Source of the DNA: an uncultured Roseobacter sp. | GTDB taxonomy: Bacteria > Pseudomonadota > Alphaproteobacteria > Rhodobacterales > Rhodobacteraceae | Assembly (NCBI RefSeq): GCF_947488185.1 | Contig: NZ_CANKYM010000004.1 | Coordinates: 1 to 64,000, forward strand | Length of the DNA: 64,000 nucleotides | Direction of reading: 5' to 3' | Shown here: one piece after another, positions 1-8,466 of the stretch | Layout: every line of letters begins with the position of its first letter | How positions within the stretch are numbered: position 1 is the first letter of the stretch | Position numbers and translations under genes: made by a program | The notes under the pieces: generated by a model | Databases searched by the model: none | Seen by the model: only the letters and a program-made list of their open reading frames with translations | Told to the model about the DNA's origin: nothing

Positions 1-40
1 TCGCTACCCCACTGCTGGAAGTTGGCTTAGGGCCCTCAAA

Positions 41-77
41 ATCCGAAGCTACGGGTAGGGCGGGCGGGGTGCTGCAC
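41..77 (+). repeat. Direct repeat copy A (37 bp)
   Basis: A GC-rich 37-bp stretch that recurs in the same orientation at 4888-4924 with 33 of 37 positions identical. Shared core: CTACGGGTAGGG, then GGCGGGGTGCT. The two copies bracket the gene block 158-4716. No open frame through it looks like a real gene. The rest of 1-157 holds nothing I can support. Confidence 0.6.
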
Positions 78-157
78 CGTCGCCGCTATCTGCTTCGACC
101 CCGCAGTCACCAATGCTGCGCTTGTTACCAATGGCAGCTCAAAGACAGAATATCTGA

Positions 158-703
158 TCAAGAGGGACTTGGGCCTTTGCCAACACGCGGATGTGCGCGT
201 GTTCCGTCCGACAGTCCAATACAAAGTACAATCTCGTCTGCGCGGGGCGCGTCGGGCACCCAGAGGGTCATCGTGTCGATGTGATCAAATGACCATGCCT
301 CGTCTTTATGACCCAGTGGCAGATCAATGGACCCGGCCAAAGCCCCGACTTTGTGGTTGGAAGGCATCAGGGATTTACCGCCACCAACGGTTGCGCGCAC
401 AGGTTTGCCAAGTGCGGGGTGCAACACAGCGGCACCATGCTCCATCGTGCCAGCCGACCCGACAAGGGCCGCTTTTCCGTAGCAAACTGGAGGCCGCTCC
501 AACATGTTCACAAGCTCCTTAGTCAGCGATTGGCCAAGCTGCGCGCCAACGTCGAATAGGGGCGACAGGTCGTCTTGATGCATCCCCGCGAATGGGTTCC
601 TAAAAACCGCCATTGCAGCAACGCGCGTGATCCGGTCACAGACCACACCCATTTCATCTGCAGTGATGATTTCCTTGGTGAATACCGTTTTTCGAGCGTC
701 CAT
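158..703 (-). CDS. AA_synth family protein (amino acid synthesis family)
   Basis: A 181-residue protein read from ATG 703 (MDARKTVF). An in-frame extension back to 805 would run into the upstream MFS gene and lacks family-like sequence. It carries the conserved blocks of the AA_synth family (PF06684): RNPFAG near the N-terminus, YGKAALVG, MEHGAA, the glycine-rich ATVGGGKSLMPS, PLGHKDE and DAPRADEIV. The family name comes from old complementation observations; its biochemical activity is not established, so I assign none. It is the last gene of a minus-strand trio, 2 bp after the MFS gene, which suggests one transcript and a role in handling the compound the carrier moves. The family match is confident; the function is open. 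Confidence 0.8.
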   Translation of the reverse strand: MDARKTVFTKEIITADEMGVVCDRITRVAAMAVFRNPFAGMHQDDLSPLFDVGAQLGQSLTKELVNMLERPPVCYGKAALVGSAGTMEHGAAVLHPALGKPVRATVGGGKSLMPSNHKVGALAGSIDLPLGHKDEAWSFDHIDTMTLWVPDAPRADEIVLCIGLSDGTRAHPRVGKGPSPS

Positions 704-705
704 AG

Positions 706-1878
706 TCACACTGTCTTCTCCTGACCTGTAAGGGGTGCATACTTGAAAAACTGAAACGCGATGCCAAGCGGAACCACCGTAGCGAAGAGGATCATTGCAA
801 GCCACAGTGGCCCCCGCGCATTGCCTGTCGCATCAAGGATCGCACCCGCGACGGGTGGCGTGACCAACATGATCGCATAGTAAACCGTAAAGAAAATCCC
901 CATGCCGAAGGCCCTGACCTGAGGCCGCATGGCCTGCCCTGCCATTGCCATGATAACGCCAGCCGGGGCCATGCCGATCAGACCAAATAGCATGCTTGCA
1001 CCGAAGCCAGCGCCCGGCAGGCTGAGCAGCGGAAGCGCAGCGATGGCGCCACCCATGCAGACCGCCAAGACAATATTCCGCCCACCAAAGCGATCCACGA
1101 TCTGCCCGCAGGCCGCACCGGAAAAGATCATGATCCAGCTGCCGATGCTAATGATGCCAGCGGCGGCGATGGCGGATTGGCCGTGGTCCTCAAGAACCTT
1201 CGGCCCAAAGGCAAGATAGGTGACATAGGCGGCATTAAACACGCCCCATGCGGCAGCGGCACAGAGGATCAGACGCCATTCTTGGGTGGTCATCGCACCC
1301 CGTTTGCCGCCATCCGCGTACGGCAAATCGTGTGGCGGGCGGTAAAACAGAAAGACGCCGAGGGCTGCGATCAGGCAATAGACTGAGGCCGCCTGAAACG
1401 GGACCTGCCAGCCGTATGTCTGGGAAAGCCAAGCATGGCCGACTTGCCCCATAGCGATGCCGAAAGGCCAGGACATTACGAGGATGCTCATAGCCGTCGC
1501 GATCTCGCGGCCTTCGAACCAATCCGCGACCATCTTGGTGAAATAAAGCGAGGTGAACAGAAAACCGATCCCGGCAAAGACCCGTCCCATTCCAATGGCC
1601 CAGCTGTCTGTCGCAAGGGAAGACGCGGCCCCACCTGCAGCCAATGCGCTCAACCCAAACACCACCATGACGCGATCTGACACGTAACGTCCCCAATACC
1701 CGGCGGGGATGGCCAGAAACAATCCGGGTGCCATGAACAGCCCGATCAGGAAACCGATATCAACATAGTCGAGCCCGAAGGCGACGACCAGATCGCCACC
1801 CACGGACGCCACGGTTTGGAACTGGAAGCCGAGCCCGATGCGGGCCAGAAACAGTAAGCTCAAGATGCGCCAGCGCAT
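706..1878 (-). CDS. MFS transporter
   Basis: A 390-residue, strongly hydrophobic protein with about 12 membrane segments, as in the major facilitator superfamily. It acts in the inner membrane. ATG 1878 is chosen because it overlaps the stop codon of the upstream SnoaL-like gene (TAATG), a usual sign of translational coupling; a start at 1920 would lie inside that gene. The first segment reads LARIGLGFQFQ, typical of rhodobacterial carriers of unknown substrate. Tightly linked to the AA_synth gene (2 bp) and the SnoaL gene (1-bp overlap). The substrate cannot be told from the sequence; a small organic acid or amine is a guess from context. Confidence 0.85.
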   Translation of the reverse strand: MRWRILSLLFLARIGLGFQFQTVASVGGDLVVAFGLDYVDIGFLIGLFMAPGLFLAIPAGYWGRYVSDRVMVVFGLSALAAGGAASSLATDSWAIGMGRVFAGIGFLFTSLYFTKMVADWFEGREIATAMSILVMSWPFGIAMGQVGHAWLSQTYGWQVPFQAASVYCLIAALGVFLFYRPPHDLPYADGGKRGAMTTQEWRLILCAAAAWGVFNAAYVTYLAFGPKVLEDHGQSAIAAAGIISIGSWIMIFSGAACGQIVDRFGGRNIVLAVCMGGAIAALPLLSLPGAGFGASMLFGLIGMAPAGVIMAMAGQAMRPQVRAFGMGIFFTVYYAIMLVTPPVAGAILDATGNARGPLWLAMILFATVVPLGIAFQFFKYAPLTGQEKTV

Positions 1879-2291
1879 TACGCCCAGCCAAGTCCGCGCA
1901 GCGCGTGTACGTCGTTCCAAATCTTGGTCATGTGGCTGATTTTGTCACCGTCGAACTGCATGACATAGGCGTAATTCGAGACCACGGCTTTTCCAGTTGG
2001 TGCGACTGGTCCGCCTTCGCCGGTTTGCGTTCCGTGGAATTCGGCGGCAGCAACGACAGTGCCCCTCGCGTCGTCCAGCGCAAAACCCGTCAGTTTGTAA
2101 CGGCCATCCGGTACGGGCGTCAAAAGCCCCTTCATCCAGTCGGCATAGGCGGCGAGTGTCGTCGTTTGTCTCAACGCATCAGCTTGACATGAAAAGGTAG
2201 CCCCTTCGTGGCAATATGTTTTGCAGCCCTGCCATCCCTTGCCGGTTTCGCAGGCTTCGAAAAATGCCTTTGCGGTTTCGTATTGTGTCAT
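1878..2291 (-). CDS. SnoaL-like / NTF2-fold protein
   Basis: A 137-residue protein with the SnoaL/NTF2-like cone fold, seen as AKAFFEACETGKGW at the start and NYAYVMQFDGDKISHMTKIW near the end. Members are small cyclases, isomerases or ligand-binding proteins; no substrate can be read here. ATG 2291 is preferred over ATG 2306 because GGAGGA lies 8-9 nt before it. First gene of the minus-strand trio with the MFS and AA_synth genes, and divergent from the two LuxR-type regulators starting at 2477. The 185-bp divergent gap presumably holds both promoters; I see no clear operator in it. Confidence 0.75.
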   Translation of the reverse strand: MTQYETAKAFFEACETGKGWQGCKTYCHEGATFSCQADALRQTTTLAAYADWMKGLLTPVPDGRYKLTGFALDDARGTVVAAAEFHGTQTGEGGPVAPTGKAVVSNYAYVMQFDGDKISHMTKIWNDVHALRGLGWA

Positions 2292-2476
2292 TGTGCCATC
2301 CTCCATGTTGATGTGATGAAGTCAGCTTAGGCCAACGCCCGCGGTGCCGGATATCGTGCAGATGCTGTAAGATCCGCGTCCTGCGTGCAGTATTCGAACT
2401 ACAGCATTTGCAGGATTGCTTGTTGAGCGCGTTCTCATCAAACTCGTAGTACATTGTTTTTGTCGGAGTATTTTTG

Positions 2477-3283
2477 GTGTCTGGACAATCAGGTCTCAGC
2501 CAAAGGGAATTGCAGATCGCGCGTTCTTATGCGGGTGGGGAGACCTATCAGACAATCGCCGATACGCTATGCATTGCACCATCCACAGTGCGCACCCATC
2601 TGGCGACGATCTATCGCAAACTGGAAGTATCCTCAAAGTTGGAACTGGCAACCCATCTGAATGGCGACGTCCAGCAACCCCGCAGCCCGTCGGAAATGGC
2701 CGCTGTGGTTTCGGAATTGGCGTTGAGCTTGGAGGAAGCGATCAGCCGGGAAAAAGCGTTGAGCGAAGTGTTGCGGATCATCAGTGCGGCACAAGGTGAT
2801 CTCACTGCTGTGATGCCATTGATCCTGACCTACGCCCTTGAACTTTGCGATGCGGAGTTTGGTATCCTGTTCGAGTATCAGCAGGACGGCAGGTTTCTGG
2901 CCAATCACGCTGTCGGAATTCCGAAACCGTTTAAGACGTGGCTAGACGATCAGGGTGTCTTTGCGGTCAGCCCCGAGACCGGACTTGGCCGGATGGACGA
3001 GTTGCGCGCGGTGATCAATATCATAGACGTCAAATCCGAGGCAGTTTACCAAACGGACGACCCCTTGCGCTATGCCACGGCGGATCTAGGCGGGGCGCGA
3101 TCCTTTGTTGCCATTCCTATGCTTGCCGGTGACAGTTTGGTCGGCGCATTCACGATCTATCGCCAGACAGTGCGTCCGTTTTCTGACGACACAACTCGGC
3201 TTGCGCAGATGTTTGCCGCTCAAAGCGTGATCGCATTGGAGAACGCGCGCATGATCAGAGCGATACAGGCGGCGCATTCGTGA
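2477..3283 (+). CDS. LuxR-type HTH regulator with GAF domain
   Basis: A 268-residue regulator. Residues about 8-55 form a LuxR/FixJ-type helix-turn-helix (LSQRELQIARSYAGG, then TIADTLCIAPSTVRTHL), unusually at the N-terminus. A helical linker and a GAF-like sensor domain follow (about 100-265; LCDAEFGILFEYQQDG, then FVAIPMLAGDSLVGAFTIYR). GTG 2477 is 8 nt after GGAG at 2465-2468; TTG 2474 is an alternative. Its stop overlaps the next start (GTGA, 3280-3283), so the two regulators are translationally coupled. The HTH is nearly the same as that of the downstream protein, so both may bind the same DNA site while sensing different signals. The likely target is the divergent trio. The ligand is unknown. 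Confidence 0.8.
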   Translation: MSGQSGLSQRELQIARSYAGGETYQTIADTLCIAPSTVRTHLATIYRKLEVSSKLELATHLNGDVQQPRSPSEMAAVVSELALSLEEAISREKALSEVLRIISAAQGDLTAVMPLILTYALELCDAEFGILFEYQQDGRFLANHAVGIPKPFKTWLDDQGVFAVSPETGLGRMDELRAVINIIDVKSEAVYQTDDPLRYATADLGGARSFVAIPMLAGDSLVGAFTIYRQTVRPFSDDTTRLAQMFAAQSVIALENARMIRAIQAAHS

Positions 3284-4716
3284 CCGAGACACCCGACGAA
3301 ACAAGCGCGCTCAGTACCCGCGAAACCCAAATTGCGGCGGACTATGCGCAAGGCGAAAGCTATCAGCAGATCGCGGATCGCTTGTGTCTTGCGCCATCGA
3401 CGGTGCGCACGCATCTGGCCACGATCTACCGCAAACTTGGTGTATCCTCGAAGTTGGAGCTGCGCGATAGGCTGATCCCTGTAGCAACCACGCTCAATGA
3501 TCTGCCCATTGAACACCCCGTCCGGCCAGAAAAACCCTCCATCGCAGTGCTGGCTTTTGAAAACATGTCCGGTGATCTAGAACAGGAATACTTCTCAGAC
3601 GGGATCAGCGATGACATCATCACGGCCCTGTCACGGTCTCCTTGGCTTTTCATTATCGCGCGCAACACCACGTTTACCTATAAAGGTAAATCCGTCGATG
3701 TCCGGCGCGTTGCCGAGGAGCTTGGGGTTCGGTTTGTCCTGGAAGGCAGTGTTAGACGGTCGGGTGAGCGGGTGCGTGTCACCGCGCAGTTGATCGATGG
3801 TATAACAGGCGGGCATGTCTGGTCCGAACGCTATGATGGGCAGCTTGAGGATGTCTTTGACTTGCAGGATGAGATTACTCGCAACGTGGTGGCCTCGATC
3901 CAGACAACCGTTCATCTAAGTACAATCCAAGAACCTGTCGAACGCGCATCTCGCCCTGATCTGACCGTCTGGGAATTGACAATGCGGTCTTGGCACCTGC
4001 TCTATGATTTTAGGCCCGAAAGCTATGCTTCCGCCAAGACCTTGCTGGAGCGCGCCTTGGCGATTGATCCCGAGAGCGCAGAGGCGAACATGATCTTGTC
4101 GCTGATCAACCACCATATCGCCATCATGGGGTTTGTCCCCGACGTCCGGCCCGCAATGGAAACGGCATATGCACTGGCGCGGCGCGCGACGCAGTTGGAC
4201 GATCGCAATGAATACGCGCATTGGGCTCTGGGCATTTCTTGCTGGGGGTTGCTCAAATACGACGAATCCCTTGCGGCCTTGGAACGCGCCGTAGCCCTCA
4301 ACCCAAACTGTTCGCTGGCCTATGGCAGCCTTGGCACTTTGCTCGGTATCCTTGGCTGTTCAGAAGAGGCCATTGCCAATCAGGAAATCGCCATCCGCTC
4401 CAATCCCCTCGACCCAAGTATCTTCTTCCGCTTTTCTGGGCTCGCACTGGCGCACTACATGGCGGGACGTTTTGAGACCGCAATCGAATGGGCAGAGCGC
4501 GCGATCCACCGAATGCCACGGTGGTACTTCGCGCATTTTGTTTTAGCCGCCAGCCATGTTGCACTTGAACGCCAAGAAAATGCCGTCGAAGCGGTCAAGA
4601 CCTGTCGGAATGTGCTGCCCGAAATCTGCATCAAGGACCTGGATCGTGTTCCTCTGAGGGATCACGATAAACTGAACGAGCTGCGGGCGCGTTTGTTCAA
4701 GGCAGGTTTTGCTTGA
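3280..4716 (+). CDS. LuxR-type HTH / TolB-like / TPR regulator
   Basis: A 478-residue protein in three parts. An N-terminal LuxR-type HTH (about 9-60) is almost identical in its core to that of the upstream gene (STVRTHLATIYRKL). A TolB/FlgO-like domain (about 85-215; PSIAVLAFENMSGD, GISDDIITALS, VLEGSVRRSGERVRVTAQL) is the type found beside adenylate cyclase and CadC-like regulators. The C-terminal half has tetratricopeptide-like repeats (about 235-460). No cyclase catalytic domain is present. GTG 3280 overlaps the upstream stop. Presumably a cytoplasmic DNA-binding protein using the TolB/TPR part for protein contacts. Architecture is confident; signal and targets are unknown. Confidence 0.85.
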   Translation: MTETPDETSALSTRETQIAADYAQGESYQQIADRLCLAPSTVRTHLATIYRKLGVSSKLELRDRLIPVATTLNDLPIEHPVRPEKPSIAVLAFENMSGDLEQEYFSDGISDDIITALSRSPWLFIIARNTTFTYKGKSVDVRRVAEELGVRFVLEGSVRRSGERVRVTAQLIDGITGGHVWSERYDGQLEDVFDLQDEITRNVVASIQTTVHLSTIQEPVERASRPDLTVWELTMRSWHLLYDFRPESYASAKTLLERALAIDPESAEANMILSLINHHIAIMGFVPDVRPAMETAYALARRATQLDDRNEYAHWALGISCWGLLKYDESLAALERAVALNPNCSLAYGSLGTLLGILGCSEEAIANQEIAIRSNPLDPSIFFRFSGLALAHYMAGRFETAIEWAERAIHRMPRWYFAHFVLAASHVALERQENAVEAVKTCRNVLPEICIKDLDRVPLRDHDKLNELRARLFKAGFA

Positions 4717-5205
4717 GAACTGGTTGCTTATAGAAGCGGCCATTGGTTCAATCGCAGCGAATGAGCGCATCGTCTGCAGATCGCTAGATTAACCGGTTCC
4801 ATACTTTGCCCGTGCGGCGAATGCCCCCTTTTGACAGGCCGTGCTGCAGCAAAAAATAGTCGGCCAAGGTCCGGTTACGGCCGCAAGATCCGAGGCTACG
4901 GGTAGGGTAGGCGGGGTGCTACACTGCATCCAAGGTCGGCAACGAGCCAGATTGACTCGCTGATCCCCTGAGAACGAGCTCTCTTCGCCGTGCGGGTACT
5001 GGTGAGCACGTCGTAAATGCCAGAAGTGTCCGCGTTCCTGACTTCCCGGTGCTGATGCATTGCGCTCCTGCCGCGAAGATCCGCAATGCGGGCTGCGACT
5101 GCAGCATCTAAACTAGGAGCCCACTGTTGGGAATGGGCTTTGAGAGACAGAAACCGCAGACGAATTTGTCCTGCAAGAGACAGCGTTTTGTAAACGGTCG
5201 TTCGA
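4717..5205. other. Gene-free stretch with repeat copy B
   Basis: 489 bases between the TPR regulator and the convergent LuxR gene. The only long frame (4896-5243, minus) overlaps the LuxR gene end, is rich in Arg and Ser, resembles no family and includes the repeat, so I do not call it. The stretch holds the 4888-4924 repeat and looks like decayed intergenic mosaic. Confidence 0.5.
4888..4924 (+). repeat. Direct repeat copy B (37 bp)
   Basis: Same orientation as 41-77, with 4 mismatches over 37 positions. The 4.8 kb between the copies contains exactly the AA_synth/MFS/SnoaL and double LuxR block. Confidence 0.6.
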
Positions 5206-6012
5206 CTATAGCAGTGCTGTTGCATGCGTGGAATTGTCAGCACGATCGTTCAGGATCGCGTTAATGAATAGCGAGAATAGTTCGCCCTGCGAACCGATCC
5301 GCAGTTTCACGTAGATGTTGCGCCGGTGAATTCGGACGGTTCCGGGCGAGATCCCGAGTTCATTGCCCGTGGCCTCGGCGGAATGGCCTCTGAGCGTCAT
5401 TTCAACGACCTCCCTTTCGCGCGGGGTTAGCACGCCCTGTCCGATCGAGTGAAAGGCCTTTTCGATACGTTCTTCGCGCGTCGGCTGCGCATCGCCCGCG
5501 TCGTCGCGCGCAACACCCCGCCAATGGGCTTGCGAGGTTGCCCGCATGATCGGCCAGATGCGCTTTAACGCCCGAATTTCTGCATTTGAGAACCGCTTTT
5601 GCCTGCGCATGAGTGAAATAACGACCGTCACACGGCTGTCCACACGGACAAGAAAACCGATCTCCTCGGCAAGGCCGGTCTGGCCATAATAGCTGCGATA
5701 ATATTCGCCCTGATAAAAACGGTCGGGGGCAATTTCCCGCAAACGCCAGAGGCCCTCTTCGGTGTCATCAATGGTCGCCAGAAAGAAGGGGTCGAGCAGA
5801 TAAGGACCTTCCAGATATTCGGTGACATGCAGCCGGTGCCGCTCTGGCGGGAAATCGTCATAAAGCGCCAGAGGTTTGGACGACCCGACATACCCGAAGA
5901 TCACCGTGTAATCATAGGGTGCCACCGCCTGAAGCGCCCCGGCCAGCGCTTCGGGGAAGCGTGGTGTCTTCAGCGTTTCAACAAGACCTGCCGCGTGTTT
6001 GACCCACTCCAT
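5206..6012 (-). CDS. LuxR-family transcriptional regulator
   Basis: A 268-residue regulator with a C-terminal LuxR helix-turn-helix (about 200-260; LTPREREVVEMTLRGHS, GISPGTVRIHRRNIYVKL). Its N-terminal ~190 residues form a sensor region rich in aromatics (FYQGEYYRSYYGQTGLAEEIGF). That region is longer than and unlike the AHL-binding domain of classic LuxR proteins and lacks its recognisable motif, so it probably senses something else. ATG 6012 is chosen; TTG 6021 is possible. It is divergent from the polyamine-type ABC operon at 6153 and is the obvious candidate regulator of that operon. A perfect TATGG-C-CCATA palindrome lies in the gap. Confidence 0.82.
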   Translation of the reverse strand: MEWVKHAAGLVETLKTPRFPEALAGALQAVAPYDYTVIFGYVGSSKPLALYDDFPPERHRLHVTEYLEGPYLLDPFFLATIDDTEEGLWRLREIAPDRFYQGEYYRSYYGQTGLAEEIGFLVRVDSRVTVVISLMRRQKRFSNAEIRALKRIWPIMRATSQAHWRGVARDDAGDAQPTREERIEKAFHSIGQGVLTPREREVVEMTLRGHSAEATGNELGISPGTVRIHRRNIYVKLRIGSQGELFSLFINAILNDRADNSTHATALL

Positions 6013-6111
6013 CTGCCGCAACCCATTTCATCCGATATATGCGTTCTCATCTATAACAATTGGCATATTTACACAACGGCACCATTCGACCCACGATTGG
6101 CCAGGCTGACA

Positions 6112-6122
6112 TATGGCCCATA
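6112..6122. promoter_or_regulatory. Palindrome in the LuxR / ABC divergent gap
   Basis: TATGG-C-CCATA, a perfect 11-bp palindrome between the divergent LuxR gene and the ABC ATPase gene, about 30 bp before the chosen ATPase start. A candidate operator for the LuxR protein from position and symmetry only. Confidence 0.3.
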
Positions 6123-6152
6123 GGTGGGTGTTTGATCTCAGATGCTTCAGAT

Positions 6153-7271
6153 ATGAAATATGACCGGGGGGTGCTGAACGATGCGTCCACTGCTGTCGCC
6201 GAGTTGCGGCACGTCTCAAAACGCTTTGGTGATGTCGACGCCGCACGCGATCTGAACCTCAGTGTGGCATCCGGTGAGTTCCTGTCGTTCCTCGGCCCGT
6301 CAGGATGCGGCAAGACAACCGCGCTGCGCATGCTGGCCGGGTTCGAGACACCGAGCGACGGCGAGGTTCTGATCGACGGCGCGGTGGTGAACACGCTCGA
6401 ACCCTTCCGTCGCCCGGTCAACATGGTTTTTCAGAGCTATGCTCTGTTTCCGCACCTCAGCGTTTTCGACAACGTGGCCTATGGGTTGCGCCAGCGCCGG
6501 CCCAGGCTCTCGCGCGCCGAGATCGCGGAAAAGGTCTCGCGGACACTGGATGTCGTTCGGCTGGGAGATTTCGGCGCGCGGCGCATCTGGGAGATGTCGG
6601 GCGGCCAGCAACAGCGCGTGGCCCTGGCGCGCGCCATCGTCAATGAACCGAAACTTCTGCTGCTGGACGAGCCGCTGGCAGCCCTCGACCGCAAGCTCAG
6701 AAAGGCCATGCAGATTGAGCTGCAGGACCTTCAGCGCCAGCTTGGCATCACCTTCATTCTGGTCACGCACGACCAGGAAGAAGCGCTGTCCCTGTCGGAT
6801 CGGATCTGCGTGATGCGCGACGGGCGTATCGTGCAGATCGGAACGCCCAGAGAGCTCTATGATGCCCCCGCGTCACGTTATGTCGCTGATTTCGTGGGCT
6901 CTTCGAATTTTCTGGAAGGTCGCATCGGTCGCATCACAAGCGGGCACGCGGATTTCACCGGCGTTTCGGGACACAGCTTCTCCGGGCAGGCTGGCCCGGG
7001 CATCGAAGAGGGGGCCTCGGGCACGCTCAGCCTGCGGCCCGAACAGATCAACATCTCGCGGCGCCAGCTTGAGGGCGGCCATGCGGTCACCGTCCAGAAC
7101 CGGATATTTCTGGGAGAACACACCGAATACGTGGTGCGACATGACGAGATCGGCACCTTTATTGTCCTCGCCTCCCGGCGGGCCGAGGACCGCGAACCGC
7201 CACTGGATGCCGGTACACAGGCTTACATCGCCTGGAACCCAGACGCCGCCCTGATCCTGAGGGCGGATTAA
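6153..7271 (+). CDS. ABC importer ATPase, polyamine (PotA) type
   Basis: A 372-residue ATP-binding subunit. The cassette has Walker A GPSGCGKTT, a Q-loop at FQSYALFPHL, signature MSGGQQQRVALARA, Walker B LLLLDEPLAALD and the switch His in LVTHDQEEAL. A C-terminal TOBE-like region of about 120 residues follows, as in the spermidine/putrescine subfamily. It powers the importer formed with the next three genes at the inner membrane. ATG 6153 is chosen because the cassette begins about 15 residues later, but no good ribosome-binding site is visible; TTG/CTG-type starts near 6171 are possible. First gene of a plus-strand operon ending with the dehydrogenase at 10912. Polyamine is the family's commonest substrate; the true one is unproven. 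Confidence 0.88.
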   Translation: MKYDRGVLNDASTAVAELRHVSKRFGDVDAARDLNLSVASGEFLSFLGPSGCGKTTALRMLAGFETPSDGEVLIDGAVVNTLEPFRRPVNMVFQSYALFPHLSVFDNVAYGLRQRRPRLSRAEIAEKVSRTLDVVRLGDFGARRIWEMSGGQQQRVALARAIVNEPKLLLLDEPLAALDRKLRKAMQIELQDLQRQLGITFILVTHDQEEALSLSDRICVMRDGRIVQIGTPRELYDAPASRYVADFVGSSNFLEGRIGRITSGHADFTGVSGHSFSGQAGPGIEEGASGTLSLRPEQINISRRQLEGGHAVTVQNRIFLGEHTEYVVRHDEIGTFIVLASRRAEDREPPLDAGTQAYIAWNPDAALILRAD

Positions 7272-7299
7272 CCATGACACCTGCCAACGGGAGAACGAC

Positions 7300-8451
7300 A
7301 TGACAAACGACACAATTTCCAAAAAGAAATTCATGGAAGAACTGCGCCGCTATGAGAAAGGCTCGGTCACGCGCAGGCACTTTCTTCACGTAACCGGTCT
7401 TGGCGCTGCAACGGCGGTTATGGGCGCTGCGGTCCCGGGGCTGCGGCCCCGTCCGGCCTTTGCCCAGGATATCGGTGATCGCGCAATCCTCGCCACCTGG
7501 CCAAACTATCATGATCAGGCCAATTTTGACGCCTTCACAGACAAAACCGGTGCGGCGGTGCAGGTCAATGTCTTTGGCTCGAACGAGGAGATGCTGGCCA
7601 AGCTGCAGGCCGGCGGGTCCGGCTGGGACGTCTATGTGCCAACGAACTACACGATCACGACCTACGTCGAGGAGGACCTGATCGAACCGCTCGATCTGTC
7701 CAAACTGCCAAACTACGATCCGGCGGCCTTTGACGCGCGTTTCTCGGACGCGGGGATCGTCGACGGTGTCGTCTATGCGGTGCCCAAAAACTGGGGCACC
7801 ACCGGCATGGCGATCAACACATCGCACAATGGTGGCAAGGCATTCGACAGCTGGAAGCAGTTCTTTGACCGCACGATGGATGATTATTCGGGCCGGACAA
7901 TGGTGCATGACTATCAGCTCACCACCATCGGTGCCGCACTGAACTATCACGGCTATTCGTTCAATTCTGTTGACGAGGCCGAACTGGCGGACGCAGAGAA
8001 ACTGCTGATCGACGTCAAACCGCATCTCTTTGCGATCACGTCAGATTATCAGCCGGCGATGCGTTCGGGTGATGCCTGGCTGACGATCTGCTGGACAGGC
8101 GACGGCAAGCAGCTCAACACCGACATCCCCGAGATCGCCTTTGCGCTGGGAAAAGAGGGCGGCGAATTGTGGAGCGACTATTATGCCATTCCGAAAGGTG
8201 CGCCGCATAAAGAAGCCGCCTATGCGCTGATCAATTTCATGCTCGATCCGGACGTGAACGCGCGCGAGGTTCTGGCGCATGGCTATCCGGTGGCCGACAG
8301 CCGCACCAATGCGCTGCTGCCCGAAGAGATCCTGAACGACCCGATCCTCTATCCGGCAGCTGAAAAGCTTGATGCGCTTGAATTCGGGGCGGCGGCAACG
8401 CTGACCGATCCGAACCGCGCCGAACTTCTCGCGCGCTTCAAGTCGGCCTGA
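7300..8451 (+). CDS. ABC importer substrate-binding protein, PotD/PotF type, Tat-exported
   Basis: A 383-residue periplasmic binding protein. The N-terminus has a twin-arginine signal (TRRHFLHVTG, hydrophobic stretch, cleavage near AFAQD), so it is probably exported folded by Tat. The mature part resembles the spermidine/putrescine family (LATWPNYHDQANFDAF, then VYAVPKNWGTTGMAIN). It captures the substrate for the two permeases that follow. A ribosome-binding site, GGGAG, precedes ATG 7300. The gap after the ATPase gene is 28 bp, in one operon. Substrate specificity within the family is wide (polyamines, other amines), so I do not name it. Confidence 0.88.
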   Translation: MTNDTISKKKFMEELRRYEKGSVTRRHFLHVTGLGAATAVMGAAVPGLRPRPAFAQDIGDRAILATWPNYHDQANFDAFTDKTGAAVQVNVFGSNEEMLAKLQAGGSGWDVYVPTNYTITTYVEEDLIEPLDLSKLPNYDPAAFDARFSDAGIVDGVVYAVPKNWGTTGMAINTSHNGGKAFDSWKQFFDRTMDDYSGRTMVHDYQLTTIGAALNYHGYSFNSVDEAELADAEKLLIDVKPHLFAITSDYQPAMRSGDAWLTICWTGDGKQLNTDIPEIAFALGKEGGELWSDYYAIPKGAPHKEAAYALINFMLDPDVNAREVLAHGYPVADSRTNALLPEEILNDPILYPAAEKLDALEFGAAATLTDPNRAELLARFKSA

Positions 8452-8466
8452 GGCGGGCAGGCGGGA

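Noticed and set aside
4896..5243. 115-codon minus-strand frame
   Set aside because: Overlaps the LuxR gene end and includes the direct repeat; composition is not protein-like.
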